A stretch of 64,000 bases of DNA from Olsenella sp. GTDB lineage: Bacteria > Actinomycetota > Coriobacteriia > Coriobacteriales > Atopobiaceae. The translations under genes and the position numbers were made by a program. Positions 8,853 through 17,965 of the stretch are shown piece after piece. The stretch is taken from NCBI GenBank assembly GCA_022648325.1, contig JALCMG010000010.1:34482-98481 (forward strand), in the 5' to 3' direction. Position 1 is the stretch's first letter, and every line of letters starts with the position of its first letter. The notes beneath the pieces are model-generated. The model was not told the origin of the DNA and did no database searches. It saw only the letters and a list, made by a program, of their open reading frames with translations.

Positions 8853-10664
8853 ATGAAGACAAAAGACACCTCACACATCCGCAACTTCTCGATTGTTGCG
8901 CACATAGACCACGGCAAGTCGACCATCTCGGACCGCATCCTGGAGCTCACCCACGCGGTGGACGAGCGCGACATGGCCGACCAGCTCCTCGACACCATGG
9001 ACATCGAGCGTGAGCGCGGCATCACCATCAAGTCGAACGCCGTGCGCGTGGTCTACGATGCCGACGACGGGGAGTCCTATCAGTTCAACCTCATCGACAC
9101 CCCGGGTCACGTGGACTTCACGTACGAGGTCTCGCGTTCGCTTGCCGCCTGCGAGGGCGCGGTTCTCGTGGTGGACGCAACCCAGGGCGTGGAGGCGCAG
9201 ACGGTCTCCAACGCCACGCTGGCCATGAACGCCAACCTGGACATCGTTCCCGCTATCAACAAGATCGACCTTCCCTCGGCGCATCCCGAGGAGGTCAAGA
9301 AGGAGGTCGAGGAGGACCTCGCCATCCCCGCCGACGACGCGGTGCTTGTCTCGGGCAAGACCGGCGAGGGCATCCACGACCTTCTCGAGGCCATCGTCTA
9401 TCTTGTCTCGCCGCCAAAGGGGGACGCCAACGCACCGCTCAAGGCGCTCATCCTGGACTCCTACTTCGACGAGTACCGCGGCGTAGTAGCCACCGTGCGC
9501 GTCTTTGACGGCTCCATCAAGAAGGGCGACCACCTGCGCATGATGGCGCTCGGGGACACCTTCCTCTGCGACGGCGTGGGCTGCAAGCGCCCGCTCGAGA
9601 CCCCGCTGGACGAGCTTGGCGTGGGCGAGGTTGGCTACGTGGTGACGGGTCTCAAGGATCCGGCGCTTGTGAAGACCGGCGACACCATCACCTACGAGGA
9701 CCGTCCCTGCGCGGAGGCCTGCCCCGGCTACCACGAGGCAAAGCCCATGGTCTTCACGGGGCTTTTCCCCATCGACAACAAGCAGTACGAGAACCTGCGC
9801 GACGCACTCGAGAGGCTCAAGGTGAACGACCCCTCGCTTATCTGGACGCCAGAGACGAGCGTTGCCCTGGGCTTTGGCTTCCGCGTGGGGTTCCTCGGCC
9901 TTCTCCACATGGAGGTCGTGAAGGAGCGCCTGGAGCGCGAGTTTGGGCTCGACCTTATTGCCACGTCCCCTTCGGTGGATTATCACGTCTACAAGACCGA
10001 CGGCGAGATGGTTGACATAACGAGCCCGCAGGACCTGCCGGACGTTACCCGTATCGACTATATTGAGGAGCCCTACCTCAAGGCCAAGGCCATCGTGCCG
10101 CCGGACTTCATGGGCACCGTGATACAGCTGGTGGTCGACCATCGCGGCGAGACGAGCGACATGGTCTACCTCTCGGAGAAGTCCGTCGAGATTCACTTCG
10201 ACATCCCGCTGGCCGAGCTCATCCTCGATTTCTTCGATCAGCTGAAGAGCCGTACAAAGGGCTACGCCTCGCTCGACTACGAGATCGGTGACTACCGCAC
10301 GAGCGACCTCGTGAAGCTCGACATACTGCTTGCAGGCGAGGAGGTCGACGCCCTCTCGTTCATCGTCCCGAGGGACCGCGCCTATGACATGGCTAGAAGC
10401 CTCTGCGACAAGCTGAAGGAGATCATCCCGCGCCAGCAGTTCGAGGTGCCCATCCAAGGGGCCATCGGCAACAAGATCATCGCGCGCTCCACGGTGAAGG
10501 CAGTGCGCAAGGACGTCCTAGCCAAGTGCTATGGCGGCGACATCTCGCGCAAGCGCAAGCTCCTCGAGAAGCAGAAGGAGGGCAAGAAGCGCATGAAGTC
10601 CATCGGCTCCGTCGAGGTGCCGCAGGAGGCCTTCCTCGCCGTCCTCAAGGTGGATGACGAATGA
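8853..10664 (+). CDS. lepA: Elongation factor 4 (back-translocating GTPase LepA)
   Basis: Ribosome-bound GTPase of the EF-G family that acts in initiation and stress-time translocation control. The N-terminal G domain carries HIDHGKST (G1), DTPGHVDF (G3) and NKID (G4). Domains II, III and V and the LepA-specific C-terminal domain follow (basic stretch [14 protein letters not shown] near the end). The ATG at 8853 gives 603 residues, matching the family; in-frame ATGs at 8799 and 8841 would add residues without homologous counterpart. The stop overlaps the dus start (ATGA). Confidence 0.95.
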   Translation: MKTKDTSHIRNFSIVAHIDHGKSTISDRILELTHAVDERDMADQLLDTMDIERERGITIKSNAVRVVYDADDGESYQFNLIDTPGHVDFTYEVSRSLAACEGAVLVVDATQGVEAQTVSNATLAMNANLDIVPAINKIDLPSAHPEEVKKEVEEDLAIPADDAVLVSGKTGEGIHDLLEAIVYLVSPPKGDANAPLKALILDSYFDEYRGVVATVRVFDGSIKKGDHLRMMALGDTFLCDGVGCKRPLETPLDELGVGEVGYVVTGLKDPALVKTGDTITYEDRPCAEACPGYHEAKPMVFTGLFPIDNKQYENLRDALERLKVNDPSLIWTPETSVALGFGFRVGFLGLLHMEVVKERLEREFGLDLIATSPSVDYHVYKTDGEMVDITSPQDLPDVTRIDYIEEPYLKAKAIVPPDFMGTVIQLVVDHRGETSDMVYLSEKSVEIHFDIPLAELILDFFDQLKSRTKGYASLDYEIGDYRTSDLVKLDILLAGEEVDALSFIVPRDRAYDMARSLCDKLKEIIPRQQFEVPIQGAIGNKIIARSTVKAVRKDVLAKCYGGDISRKRKLLEKQKEGKKRMKSIGSVEVPQEAFLAVLKVDDE

Positions 10665-11725
10665 CACCAGCCCAAGTTCTTGCCGAATGGGGGCCACGAG
10701 CGGGACTTCTTGGCAAACCAACGCCCCTACCTGCGAAGATAGATAGAATAGACCTAAAGTCGAGGTTTAAGGTTAACCCGTTCCTCATGGCCCCGATGGC
10801 CGGCGTATCGGATGCGGCCTATCGCACCATGGCACGTGCCGGTGGGGCCGGGCTTGCCTACTCCGAGATGGTCTCCTGCGCCGGCCTGCACTACGGTGGC
10901 GAGAAGACCTGGGAGCTGGTGGAGCCGGCGGAGAACGAGCCGGATATCGCCGTGCAGCTGTTTGGATCAAAGCCGGAGCTCTTCCGCGAGGCGGCTGCGA
11001 GCGTATCCGAGCGCCTGGGAGAGCGCCTGGCCCTCATCGACATCAACATGGCCTGTCCCGTCCCCAAGGTGACCAAGAAAGGCGAGGGCTCGGCCCTGCT
11101 CGATAGCCCAAAGCTGGCTGCCGGGCTTGTTCGCGCGTGCATCGATGGCGTTGGGTCGCATGTCCCGGTGACCGTGAAGGTTCGCCGCGGCAGGCGCATG
11201 GGGGAGGAAGTGGCACCTGAGTTCGCCCGGGTGATGGAGGACGCTGGCGCATCCGCCATTGCGGTGCACGGGCGCTTTGCCAACCAGCTCTACCACGGCG
11301 AAGCCGACTGGGGCTGCGTGAGCCGAGTGGCGCAGGCCGTGTGCGTGCCCGTCATAGGTTCTGGTGACGTCTCGAGTTCCCAGGCCGCGGCGCGCATGCT
11401 CTCCGAGACTGGCGCCGCCGCCGTGATGGTTGCCCGCGGGAGCTACGGTAACCCTTGGGTCTTTCGAGACGCTGCGGCCATTCTCGCAGGGACCTCCCCA
11501 TCCCCACGCACGCCTCGCGAGAAGATTGCGGCATTCCGCTGCCACGTAAGGCTTCTCGATGCCACGGGTGCAAATCTCAAGAGGGCGCGGAGCCTTGCTG
11601 GCTGGTACCTGCGCGGCATGCCAGAGGCTGCCAGGCTTCGCGGGATGGTCGTGACGTGCCAGACCCTCGATGACTACCTCGCCGTGGCGGACGCTGCCGA
11701 ACGGGCGCTTGACGATGTCGGGTAG
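10661..11725 (+). CDS. dusB: tRNA-dihydrouridine synthase
   Basis: FMN enzyme that reduces uridines in the tRNA D loop. The 354-residue protein has the Dus TIM barrel: [15 protein letters not shown] binds [12 protein letters not shown] holds the catalytic Cys, and [14 protein letters not shown] and VIGSGDVS are further FMN or substrate segments. Its ATG overlaps the lepA stop and its end overlaps the hemW start, so lepA, dus and hemW form one operon. The subtype (DusB-like) is inferred from overall form only. Confidence 0.92.
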   Translation: MTPAQVLAEWGPRAGLLGKPTPLPAKIDRIDLKSRFKVNPFLMAPMAGVSDAAYRTMARAGGAGLAYSEMVSCAGLHYGGEKTWELVEPAENEPDIAVQLFGSKPELFREAAASVSERLGERLALIDINMACPVPKVTKKGEGSALLDSPKLAAGLVRACIDGVGSHVPVTVKVRRGRRMGEEVAPEFARVMEDAGASAIAVHGRFANQLYHGEADWGCVSRVAQAVCVPVIGSGDVSSSQAAARMLSETGAAAVMVARGSYGNPWVFRDAAAILAGTSPSPRTPREKIAAFRCHVRLLDATGANLKRARSLAGWYLRGMPEAARLRGMVVTCQTLDDYLAVADAAERALDDVG

Positions 11726-12995
11726 CGCTACGGGCGCCGCTGGCACCAGTTGGACTCGCCGTCTTCATGCGGGCGGTGCCCACGCCATCTACTTGCATAT
11801 CCCCTTCTGTGCCAGGAAGTGTGCGTACTGCGACTTTGCCTCGTGGGCAACGCCGAGTGGTGGCGCGATTCCCCAGCGCTATGCAAGGGCGATTGGGGAG
11901 CAGGTCAAGGAGGCTGCGAGCTTCGGCCTACTCGACGAATGCGAGACGGCTTACATAGGCGGGGGGACCCCGACTCTTCTAGGGGAGGGGCTGGGAGATC
12001 TCATTCGCGTTGTCACTGGCAAAGTGCCGGGACTTAAGGAACTAACCTGCGAGGCAAACCCGGACTCGCTATCGGATGCGGTCCTGGCCGACGTTGCAGC
12101 CGCCGGCTGCACGAGGCTCTCCATCGGCGTCCAGAGCCTGCGCGACGCCGAACTCGCTCAGCTGGGCAGGATTCATGACGCGAGCTTGGCGCGAGATCGG
12201 GTTCGCGCGGCTGTTGCAAGCGGGCTGGATGTCTCCTGCGACCTCATGTGCGCCATTCCCCTCCAGACGTCGGATACCTGGGAAGCCACGCTTGGGGAGG
12301 CGGTCTCTCTCGGTGTTGGGCACGTGAGCGTGTATCCCCTCCAAATCGAGGAGGGGACTGCGCTTGAGAAGAGGGTGGGGGATGAACAGCCACCGTGGAA
12401 CTCGCCAGATATCCAGGCCGAGAGAATGAAGCAGGCTCAAGCGCAACTTGATGGTTATGGTTTTCACAGGTACGAAGTTGCGAGCTATGCTCGTTCGCCT
12501 GAGGAGGAATGCGGCCACAATAAGGTCTACTGGGCTGGAAGATCGTATCTCGGGCTGGGTACCGGAGCTGCATCGATGCTTACAGCCGAGGGTTACCAGA
12601 GGATTCTCGAAGTCTGTCCTCAGCTTGGACCTCTACCTAAGGGTGTGTCTCGAGTAAGACTCAAGGTCCTCTCTGAAGGAGAGGCGATCGCAGATGGTGC
12701 ACGGCTCTCGTCCCTCTCGTTTGAGGAGGAGTTTCTCACCGAGCGCCAGGCGGCTGCCGAGGACCTCATGCTTGGCGCGCGTCTTGCCTGCGGGTTGGAT
12801 TTCGGCCTTGTTTCCTATGCCCGAGCCATTCTCGGTAAGGCGTTTGACCAGACCTTAGAGCGTCTGAGAGGGGAGGGCTACCTCGATGGCTCCCTTGCCC
12901 CTACCGAGAAGGGCTGGCTTTTGGGCAACGAGCTCTACGGCGAGCTCTGGAACCTTGCGGGAGACACGGAGACGCTTGTGAGGCGAAGCGGGTAG
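11715..12995 (+). CDS. hemW: Heme chaperone HemW (radical SAM, coproporphyrinogen III oxidase-like)
   Basis: Radical SAM protein that carries heme to target enzymes; family members were long misnamed HemN. IPFCARKCAYCDF holds the CxxxCxxC cluster motif at about residue 38, followed by YIGGGTPTLL for SAM binding and a HemN-type C-terminal domain. ATG at 11715 overlaps the dus stop and fits the family's usual N-terminus; a start at 11670 would lie deeper in dus. It lacks the extra Cys of true oxygen-independent CPO, which supports HemW. Confidence 0.9.
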   Translation: MSGSATGAAGTSWTRRLHAGGAHAIYLHIPFCARKCAYCDFASWATPSGGAIPQRYARAIGEQVKEAASFGLLDECETAYIGGGTPTLLGEGLGDLIRVVTGKVPGLKELTCEANPDSLSDAVLADVAAAGCTRLSIGVQSLRDAELAQLGRIHDASLARDRVRAAVASGLDVSCDLMCAIPLQTSDTWEATLGEAVSLGVGHVSVYPLQIEEGTALEKRVGDEQPPWNSPDIQAERMKQAQAQLDGYGFHRYEVASYARSPEEECGHNKVYWAGRSYLGLGTGAASMLTAEGYQRILEVCPQLGPLPKGVSRVRLKVLSEGEAIADGARLSSLSFEEEFLTERQAAAEDLMLGARLACGLDFGLVSYARAILGKAFDQTLERLRGEGYLDGSLAPTEKGWLLGNELYGELWNLAGDTETLVRRSG

Positions 12996-13350
12996 GCTGG
13001 TGCGCGGGTCCGTTGCGTGACGCGTGGTGGATGCTAATCGGCCTAAATTCGTACAATTTCATTTAAAATTGGCACGAATATCCTGTTAGTGGCAGTTTTT
13101 TGTCATCAAATTGTACATATTATGCCCTGATTTGGTTCTGAGGTTCCGCCGGGCAGCATCGTCACGTTGCCCTCGACCGGCGCGCGGTCGGGTCTCCCCC
13201 CAACGCCCCCTACGTTTCCTGTGTCACGTCCCTGGCCAATCGGGAAACATCTTGATTTGCCGGCGTCAGCACGGCATGCTAGGGCCAACTGCGCATCTGA
13301 GCCTCCTCCCGGTGGAGGAAGCCGGGTAAGTCAAGCGGGAAAGGGAAGAC
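12996..13350. other. 355-base intergenic region with an AT-rich palindrome
   Basis: No gene seen. An AT-rich island at about 13040-13130 contrasts with the GC-rich surroundings and holds a 33-base imperfect palindrome. A second GTACAATTT-type half-site lies inverted at 13109-13117 (AAATTGTAC). Further on are a CGACCG-GCGCG-CGGTCG hairpin and a CCTCC...GGAGG stem before the dCMP deaminase gene. This looks regulatory, but no known riboswitch was recognised. Confidence 0.5.
13047..13079. promoter_or_regulatory. 33-base palindrome, candidate operator
   Basis: ATTCGT and CAATTT on the left mirror AAATTG and ACGAAT on the right around a six-base centre (CATTTA). The arms differ only by one extra base. 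The dyad form and AT-richness suit a dimeric repressor site upstream of the dCMP deaminase gene. Confidence 0.5.
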
Positions 13351-13839
13351 ATGGCTGGTGAGCGAACTGACGTCATCTCCTGGGACGAGTTCTTCATGCG
13401 GGTAGCCATCGCGGCGAGCCTGAGGAGCAAGGACCCCAACACACAGGTTGGTGCCTGCATTGCGGACACAAACCATCGCATCCTCTCCGTTGGTTACAAC
13501 GGGACGCCCTCCGCCCTCGCCGACGCAGACTTCCCCTGGGGCACTTCCAACGACCCCCTGTACGACAAGCACAGCTACGTCATCCACGCCGAGGCAAACG
13601 CCATCCTTAACTACCGGGGCTCGCTCAAGGACATGGCTGGCGCGACCGTCTACGTGACGCTCTTTCCCTGCCACGAGTGCGCAAAGACCCTGGTTCAGGC
13701 TGGTGTCGGCGAGGTCGTGTACCTGGACGACAAGTACGAGGGAACCGAGGACAACCTTATCTCCAAGCACGTCCTCGACGAGTGCGGGGTGACGTATCGG
13801 CCCATCGGCGTCGATCTCTCGGCCGCGTCGCAGCGATGA
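13351..13839 (+). CDS. Deoxycytidylate deaminase (ComEB-like)
   Basis: Zinc enzyme that converts dCMP to dUMP, feeding dTMP synthesis. The 162-residue protein carries HAEANAIL (zinc His and catalytic Glu) and PCHECAK (two zinc Cys), the cytidine deaminase motif pair, plus the dCMP deaminase N-terminus SWDEFFMRVAIAASLRSKDP. GGGAAAGGGA precedes the ATG. In Bacillus this family is ComEB, encoded between comEA and comEC; here it is separate. Its stop codon lies inside a palindromic repeat. Confidence 0.93.
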   Translation: MAGERTDVISWDEFFMRVAIAASLRSKDPNTQVGACIADTNHRILSVGYNGTPSALADADFPWGTSNDPLYDKHSYVIHAEANAILNYRGSLKDMAGATVYVTLFPCHECAKTLVQAGVGEVVYLDDKYEGTEDNLISKHVLDECGVTYRPIGVDLSAASQR

Positions 13840-13865
13840 GACAAAGGGACTGTCCCCTTGTCTCA
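13837..13865. repeat. 29-base palindromic repeat, copy 1
   Basis: TGAGACAAAGGGAC, one central base, then GTCCCCTTGTCTCA; the 14-base arms have a single mismatch. It begins on the stop codon of the deaminase gene. A perfect second copy lies at 19828-19856. It may also act as a transcription terminator, although no T-tract follows. Confidence 0.85.
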
Positions 13866-13920
13866 CGTGATAAATCGTTGGGAAGCAATCCCGCCCTGTA
13901 TAGGAGCGCTGCCTTCCGGC

Positions 13921-13926
13921 TACAAT
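13921..13926 (+). promoter_or_regulatory. Putative -10 box for the dnaJ cluster
   Basis: TACAAT lies 56 bases before the first dnaJ ATG. No clear -35 box is present. The same hexamer occurs upstream of the glycosyltransferase and rnj genes. Confidence 0.4.
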
Positions 13927-13981
13927 CGTGCGAAGTCGGACCCATGGAGGGCCCGCCCCGAGCATCGGCAGGAGACTTCGC

Positions 13982-15097
13982 ATGGCTTCGATGAACGACA
14001 AGGACTACTACGCCATCCTCGGCGTCGAGAAGGACGCCTCTACCGAGGACATCCGGAAGGCCTTCCAGCAGAAGGCCCGCAGGCTTCACCCCGACGTCAA
14101 CAAGGCGCCGGATGCAGAGGAGAAGTTCAAGGAGGTCTCGGAGGCCTACGCCGTCCTCTCCGATCCCGAGAAGCGCTCCCGCTACGACGCAATGCGTTCA
14201 GGATCTCCCTTCGCGGAGTCTACTGGTGCTACTGGCTCGCCCTATGCAGGCGGCTACGCCGGGGGAGACCCCTTTGGCTGGGGCTTCCCCTTTGGCACCA
14301 ACGGCTATTCTCGCCGTGGCTCCACGCGTGCCCGCTCGCGCTCCTACAACCCTCGTGTGGGCTCCGACGTCATCTTCGACCTCACACTTGACTCGGCCAC
14401 GGCAGAGAAGGGCGTCAGTCGCGGCGTGACCTACCAGCGCTATGCCGTCTGCGAGGTGTGCCACGGCAAGGGCTCCGTTCAGGCGGAGCACTCCGAGACC
14501 TGCCCCACCTGCCACGGTACCGGTCGCATCTCGGTTGACCTCACCGGGCTCTTTGGGTTTGGCGTGATGGACATGGAGTGCCCGGAGTGCGAGGGGACCG
14601 GTCGTGTGGTTGCCGACCCCTGCGACGCCTGCGGTGGCTCCGGCCGCGTGCTCACGGCAAGCGAGGTTGTGGTGAAGGTACCCGCCGGCTCCTACGACGG
14701 CGACCTCATCCGCGTGAAGGGTATGGGCAACGCGGGCACCAACGGCTCGGCCGCTGGCGACTTTGTCTGCAGGGTTGTTGTCCCCGAGGAGCGCCTCAAC
14801 CCCTATCAGGCAACGGGCTTCCAGATACTCGGCTTTGACCTCCCGTTCCTTATCTTTGGCGCAGCCTCCAACACCCTCACGGGGCTTCTCGCCTTCATCA
14901 TCGTCCTCGCGGCGGTTGGCATTGGGTTCGTGGTTCGCGGAGGTGGTTTCAAGAAGAACTCCCGCTGGTGGAGAAACGCCCTCTCCTCCCTTGGTAACGG
15001 TGCCGCCACGGGCCTCATCCTCGCCCTTCTCATGGTCTCGATGTTCTCCTGCACCGCAGCGGGCCCGGGTGTGAGGTACTACGGCTTCCTCTGGTAG
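13982..15097 (+). CDS. DnaJ-family protein with two C-terminal membrane segments
   Basis: The protein has 371 residues. A J domain lies at about 6-70 with the HPD motif (RRLHPDVNK) needed to stimulate DnaK. A Gly/Phe/Ser-rich linker follows, then four CxxCxGxG-type zinc repeats at about 158-225 ([32 protein letters not shown]) and one beta-rich substrate domain. Instead of the second substrate domain and dimerisation region it ends in two hydrophobic segments at about 297-317 and 338-356. It is therefore probably a co-chaperone held at the inner face of the membrane. ATG at 13982 has AGGAG nine bases upstream. A canonical dnaJ follows, so this is a diverged paralogue; targets are unknown. Confidence 0.85.
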   Translation: MASMNDKDYYAILGVEKDASTEDIRKAFQQKARRLHPDVNKAPDAEEKFKEVSEAYAVLSDPEKRSRYDAMRSGSPFAESTGATGSPYAGGYAGGDPFGWGFPFGTNGYSRRGSTRARSRSYNPRVGSDVIFDLTLDSATAEKGVSRGVTYQRYAVCEVCHGKGSVQAEHSETCPTCHGTGRISVDLTGLFGFGVMDMECPECEGTGRVVADPCDACGGSGRVLTASEVVVKVPAGSYDGDLIRVKGMGNAGTNGSAAGDFVCRVVVPEERLNPYQATGFQILGFDLPFLIFGAASNTLTGLLAFIIVLAAVGIGFVVRGGGFKKNSRWWRNALSSLGNGAATGLILALLMVSMFSCTAAGPGVRYYGFLW

Positions 15098-15235
15098 CCC
15101 CTGGCCTCGCGCGGGATCGGCCCTTCTCGCGTTCATAGGCCATGGCTTTGGGTAGAGAAGACCCTTGTACGCGCCGCCGCGGTGGCGCCGGGTCTGCAGG
15201 TTTGAGCCCCGCAAAGGGGCGGTATCGGGAGTTTG

Positions 15236-16498
15236 GTGAGATTGGATTCGAAGAAGGACTACTACGAGGTCCTTGGCGTGCCTCGTGACGCGGACGCGAA
15301 GACTATCAAGCGGGCGTTTCTCAAGAAGGCACGGGTGCTTCACCCCGACGTCTCCGACGACCCCAACGCAGAGGAGAGGTTCAAGGAGGTCAACCAGGCC
15401 TACTCCGTCCTCTCCGACGAACGCAAGCGAGCGAACTACGACCGCTATGGTGACGAGAATGGCCCCGCGGGCTTTGGCTCCGACTATGTAGACATGTCCG
15501 ACATCTTCAACGGGTCGGGCTTTGGCATCAACGACATCTTTGACTCCTTCTTCGCTGGAGGCGCCTCGGGCGGTGCTCGTGCAGCTCGCACGCGCGGCCG
15601 CGACATGGGCATGCGTCTCACGGTGAGCCTCGCCGAGGCGGCCGCCGGCGTCACCAAGACGCTTGCCTACGACCGCCTTGCCCCCTGCGACGACTGCGGC
15701 GGCACCGGCGTCGCCGAGGGCGGCCACGAGCGCACCTGCGGCCGCTGCCACGGCACCGGGCGCGTCGTCGAGGTCCAGCGCACCATATTCGGCCAGATGC
15801 AGACGCAGACCACCTGCCCCGTGTGCCACGGTTCTGGCAAGGTCATCGATAAGCCCTGCGAGACCTGCGGCGGACAGGGCCGCACACCGTCGCGCGAGAC
15901 CGTCGAGGTCAAGGTGCCCGCAGGCGTCCATTCGGGCCAGACCATCCGCATCTCTGGCAAGGGCGAGGCCGGCGTCCGGGGCGACGCCTCCGGTGACCTT
16001 GTCGTGAGCATCGAGATTGCCCAGGACGAGCGCTTCGAGCGGCAGGGGGACGATCTCTATACCACCGTTCGCGTGGATGCGCTCCAGGCCATCGTGGGCA
16101 CCACGGTGACGGTTGACGGCATCATGAAGGGCGAGCGCGTGAAGGTGGAGGTCCCCGCGGGCTGCCAGTACGGACAGCAGATCAAGGTCGAGCGCCGTGG
16201 CATGCCGCGCCAGGGCATGGTCTCTCGCGGCAGCCTCATCGCCGTTGTGCAGGTAGTCGTCCCCACCGACCTCGACAAGCGCCAGCTGCTTGACATCGCG
16301 GGCATCGTCGCGGAGCGCACACTCTCGGACGAGGACGTGGCCACTGAGGGCGAGACCCGCGCAGAGGAGGAGGGCGACTCTCCCGCCAAGGACGAGGAGG
16401 CCGCGCACCTTGCCGGCGAGCGCTGGGCGGCACCGAAGAATCCCTTTAAGGACGCGAAGAGAAAGTCCCGTGCCCGTGGCAGGGGAGGGCGCAAGTGA
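15236..16498 (+). CDS. dnaJ: Chaperone protein DnaJ
   Basis: Type I Hsp40 co-chaperone that delivers unfolded proteins to DnaK and triggers its ATPase. J domain (DYYEVLGVPRDADAKTIK, HPD), Gly/Phe region, four zinc motifs (CDDCGGTG, CGRCHGTG, CPVCHGSG, CETCGGQG), two substrate-binding domains, and an acidic then basic tail. GTG at 15236 with GGGAG about five bases upstream is preferred over TTG at 15233. The stop overlaps the mtaB start (GTGA). Neither dnaK nor grpE is in the window. Confidence 0.93.
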   Translation: MRLDSKKDYYEVLGVPRDADAKTIKRAFLKKARVLHPDVSDDPNAEERFKEVNQAYSVLSDERKRANYDRYGDENGPAGFGSDYVDMSDIFNGSGFGINDIFDSFFAGGASGGARAARTRGRDMGMRLTVSLAEAAAGVTKTLAYDRLAPCDDCGGTGVAEGGHERTCGRCHGTGRVVEVQRTIFGQMQTQTTCPVCHGSGKVIDKPCETCGGQGRTPSRETVEVKVPAGVHSGQTIRISGKGEAGVRGDASGDLVVSIEIAQDERFERQGDDLYTTVRVDALQAIVGTTVTVDGIMKGERVKVEVPAGCQYGQQIKVERRGMPRQGMVSRGSLIAVVQVVVPTDLDKRQLLDIAGIVAERTLSDEDVATEGETRAEEEGDSPAKDEEAAHLAGERWAAPKNPFKDAKRKSRARGRGGRK

Positions 16499-17838
16499 GC
16501 GCCTCCATCCCTCGGCCGGACGCGCTCGCAGTGCCTGGCTCCAGCCCTATGGTGCCCGGCGTCGCCTATGTCAACCTTGGCTGCCGTGTCAACCGCGTCG
16601 AGACGGATCTCATTGCCGACGAGCTCGCTCGAGCCGGTCTCGAGGTGCTCCCCGAGGAGGAGGCACAGGCGGTTGTCATCAACACGTGCGCCGTCACCGC
16701 CGAGGCCGAGGCTAAGGCCAGGAAGGCCGTGCGCCACGCTGCGTCGCTTCCTCAGGCGCCGCTCGTTGTGGCCACCGGCTGCATGGCCAACCTCTTTGCC
16801 GACGAGCTTCTCGCCCTGGCACCCAACGTGGTTGTCGAGCGAGACAAGTCCCGCGTGCCAACCGCCGTCCTCGATGGTCTGGGCGTAGGCGCGCTTGCCG
16901 TAGGGGATGACGGCGAGCTTCTCGCCGAGCGGATTGCCCACGCGACCCCAACCCCAACCGGACGCACGCGCCCCGGCATCAAGATTCAGGACGGCTGCGA
17001 CAATCGCTGCGGCTACTGCATTGTGTGGAAGGCGAGAGGCGTGTCCCGCTCGGTTGACGCCCTGCGCGTGCGCGAGCTCGTGCTGCGCTCGCTCGACCGT
17101 AGCGCCAGCGAGGTCGTGCTCACGGGCATCAACCTGGGCGTGTATCGCTCGTCCCTGCCGGATGGCAGCAAGATTGAGCTCCCCGGCCTTCTCGCTTGGC
17201 TTCTCGACACCACACCCGTTGGGCGCATACGGCTCTCGTCCATCGAGCCACCCGATGTCACACCAGAACTCGCCAAGACAATGGCCGCTTCGCATGGCCG
17301 CATCGCGCCCTTCCTTCACATCTGCCTGCAGTCTGGCTGCGACGCCACGCTGTTCCGCATGGCGCGCATCTACGACACTGTCCTCTTCCGCACCGCAGTG
17401 GAGCAGGCTCGCTCCCTCCTTCCCCAGGTCTCGCTGGGGACAGACCTCATCGTTGGCTTTCCTGGCGAGACGGACGAGGAGTTCGAGCGGTCACTCTCCT
17501 TCTGCCGCGAGATGGGCTTCTCGCGCATGCACGTCTTTAGGTACTCGAGGAGGCCGGGCACTCCTGCCGCGACCGCACCGGGCCAGGTAGACCTCCACGT
17601 CATGGCAGCGAGAAGCGCTCGCGTGCGGCAGCTTGCGCGCGAGATGCGCGAGCGGGAGGCCGAGCGGCTCGTTGGCAGGGAGGACCTCGTGTGCGTGCAG
17701 GCGCCCCTTCGCGGCGTCTCTGGCGGTCTCTTCGACGTCATGCTCGACGTCGAGTGTCCCGTGGACGAGATGGTTCCCGTGTGCGTGACGGGGGTCGCGT
17801 CGGACGGGACCACGTTGCTGGGTCACGTGCTTGCCTGA
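16495..17838 (+). CDS. mtaB: tRNA t6A37 methylthiotransferase MtaB
   Basis: Radical SAM enzyme that turns t6A37 into ms2t6A in ANN-decoding tRNAs. An N-terminal UPF0004 domain binds one Fe-S cluster (NLGCRVNRVET, INTCAVT). The radical SAM domain has CDNRCGYCIVW and GTDLIVGFPGETDEEF, and a TRAM-like C-terminus follows. GCRVN at the N-terminus rather than GCQMN separates it from MiaB. The GTG start overlaps the dnaJ stop. It is one of three methylthiotransferases in the window. Confidence 0.92.
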   Translation: MSASIPRPDALAVPGSSPMVPGVAYVNLGCRVNRVETDLIADELARAGLEVLPEEEAQAVVINTCAVTAEAEAKARKAVRHAASLPQAPLVVATGCMANLFADELLALAPNVVVERDKSRVPTAVLDGLGVGALAVGDDGELLAERIAHATPTPTGRTRPGIKIQDGCDNRCGYCIVWKARGVSRSVDALRVRELVLRSLDRSASEVVLTGINLGVYRSSLPDGSKIELPGLLAWLLDTTPVGRIRLSSIEPPDVTPELAKTMAASHGRIAPFLHICLQSGCDATLFRMARIYDTVLFRTAVEQARSLLPQVSLGTDLIVGFPGETDEEFERSLSFCREMGFSRMHVFRYSRRPGTPAATAPGQVDLHVMAARSARVRQLAREMREREAERLVGREDLVCVQAPLRGVSGGLFDVMLDVECPVDEMVPVCVTGVASDGTTLLGHVLA

Positions 17839-17852
17839 GCGCCTCGCGCTCT

Positions 17853-17871
17853 GTGGCGTGCCCCACGCCAC
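17853..17871 (+). terminator. Hairpin after mtaB
   Basis: GTGGCGTG-CCC-CACGCCAC is a perfect eight-base-pair stem 15 bases after the stop. Only a short T-run follows (CCGTTTGG), so termination may be partial. Confidence 0.5.
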
Positions 17872-17880
17872 CCGTTTGGC

Positions 17881-17886
17881 TATGAT
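17881..17886 (+). promoter_or_regulatory. Putative -10 box of the phoH operon
   Basis: TATGAT lies 80 bases before the phoH ATG, directly after the mtaB hairpin. No consensus -35 hexamer is visible. Confidence 0.45.
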
Positions 17887-17965
17887 TGGTCTCTGCGCCT
17901 ACCTCCTCAAGCCGGCGGGCGCATCGTAACGTTCGCACTAACACCCGCGCCTAGCCCGGAGGAGC

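Noticed and set aside
13120..13350. Possible riboswitch or small RNA before the dCMP deaminase gene
   Set aside because: Two small hairpins occur but no pattern of a known class and no terminator or SD-masking switch was seen.
14198..16408. A 736-codon open frame antisense to both dnaJ genes
   Set aside because: The codon pattern and composition are those expected of a shadow of GC-rich coding sequence; the + strand genes are firmly identified and the antisense product matches nothing I recognise.
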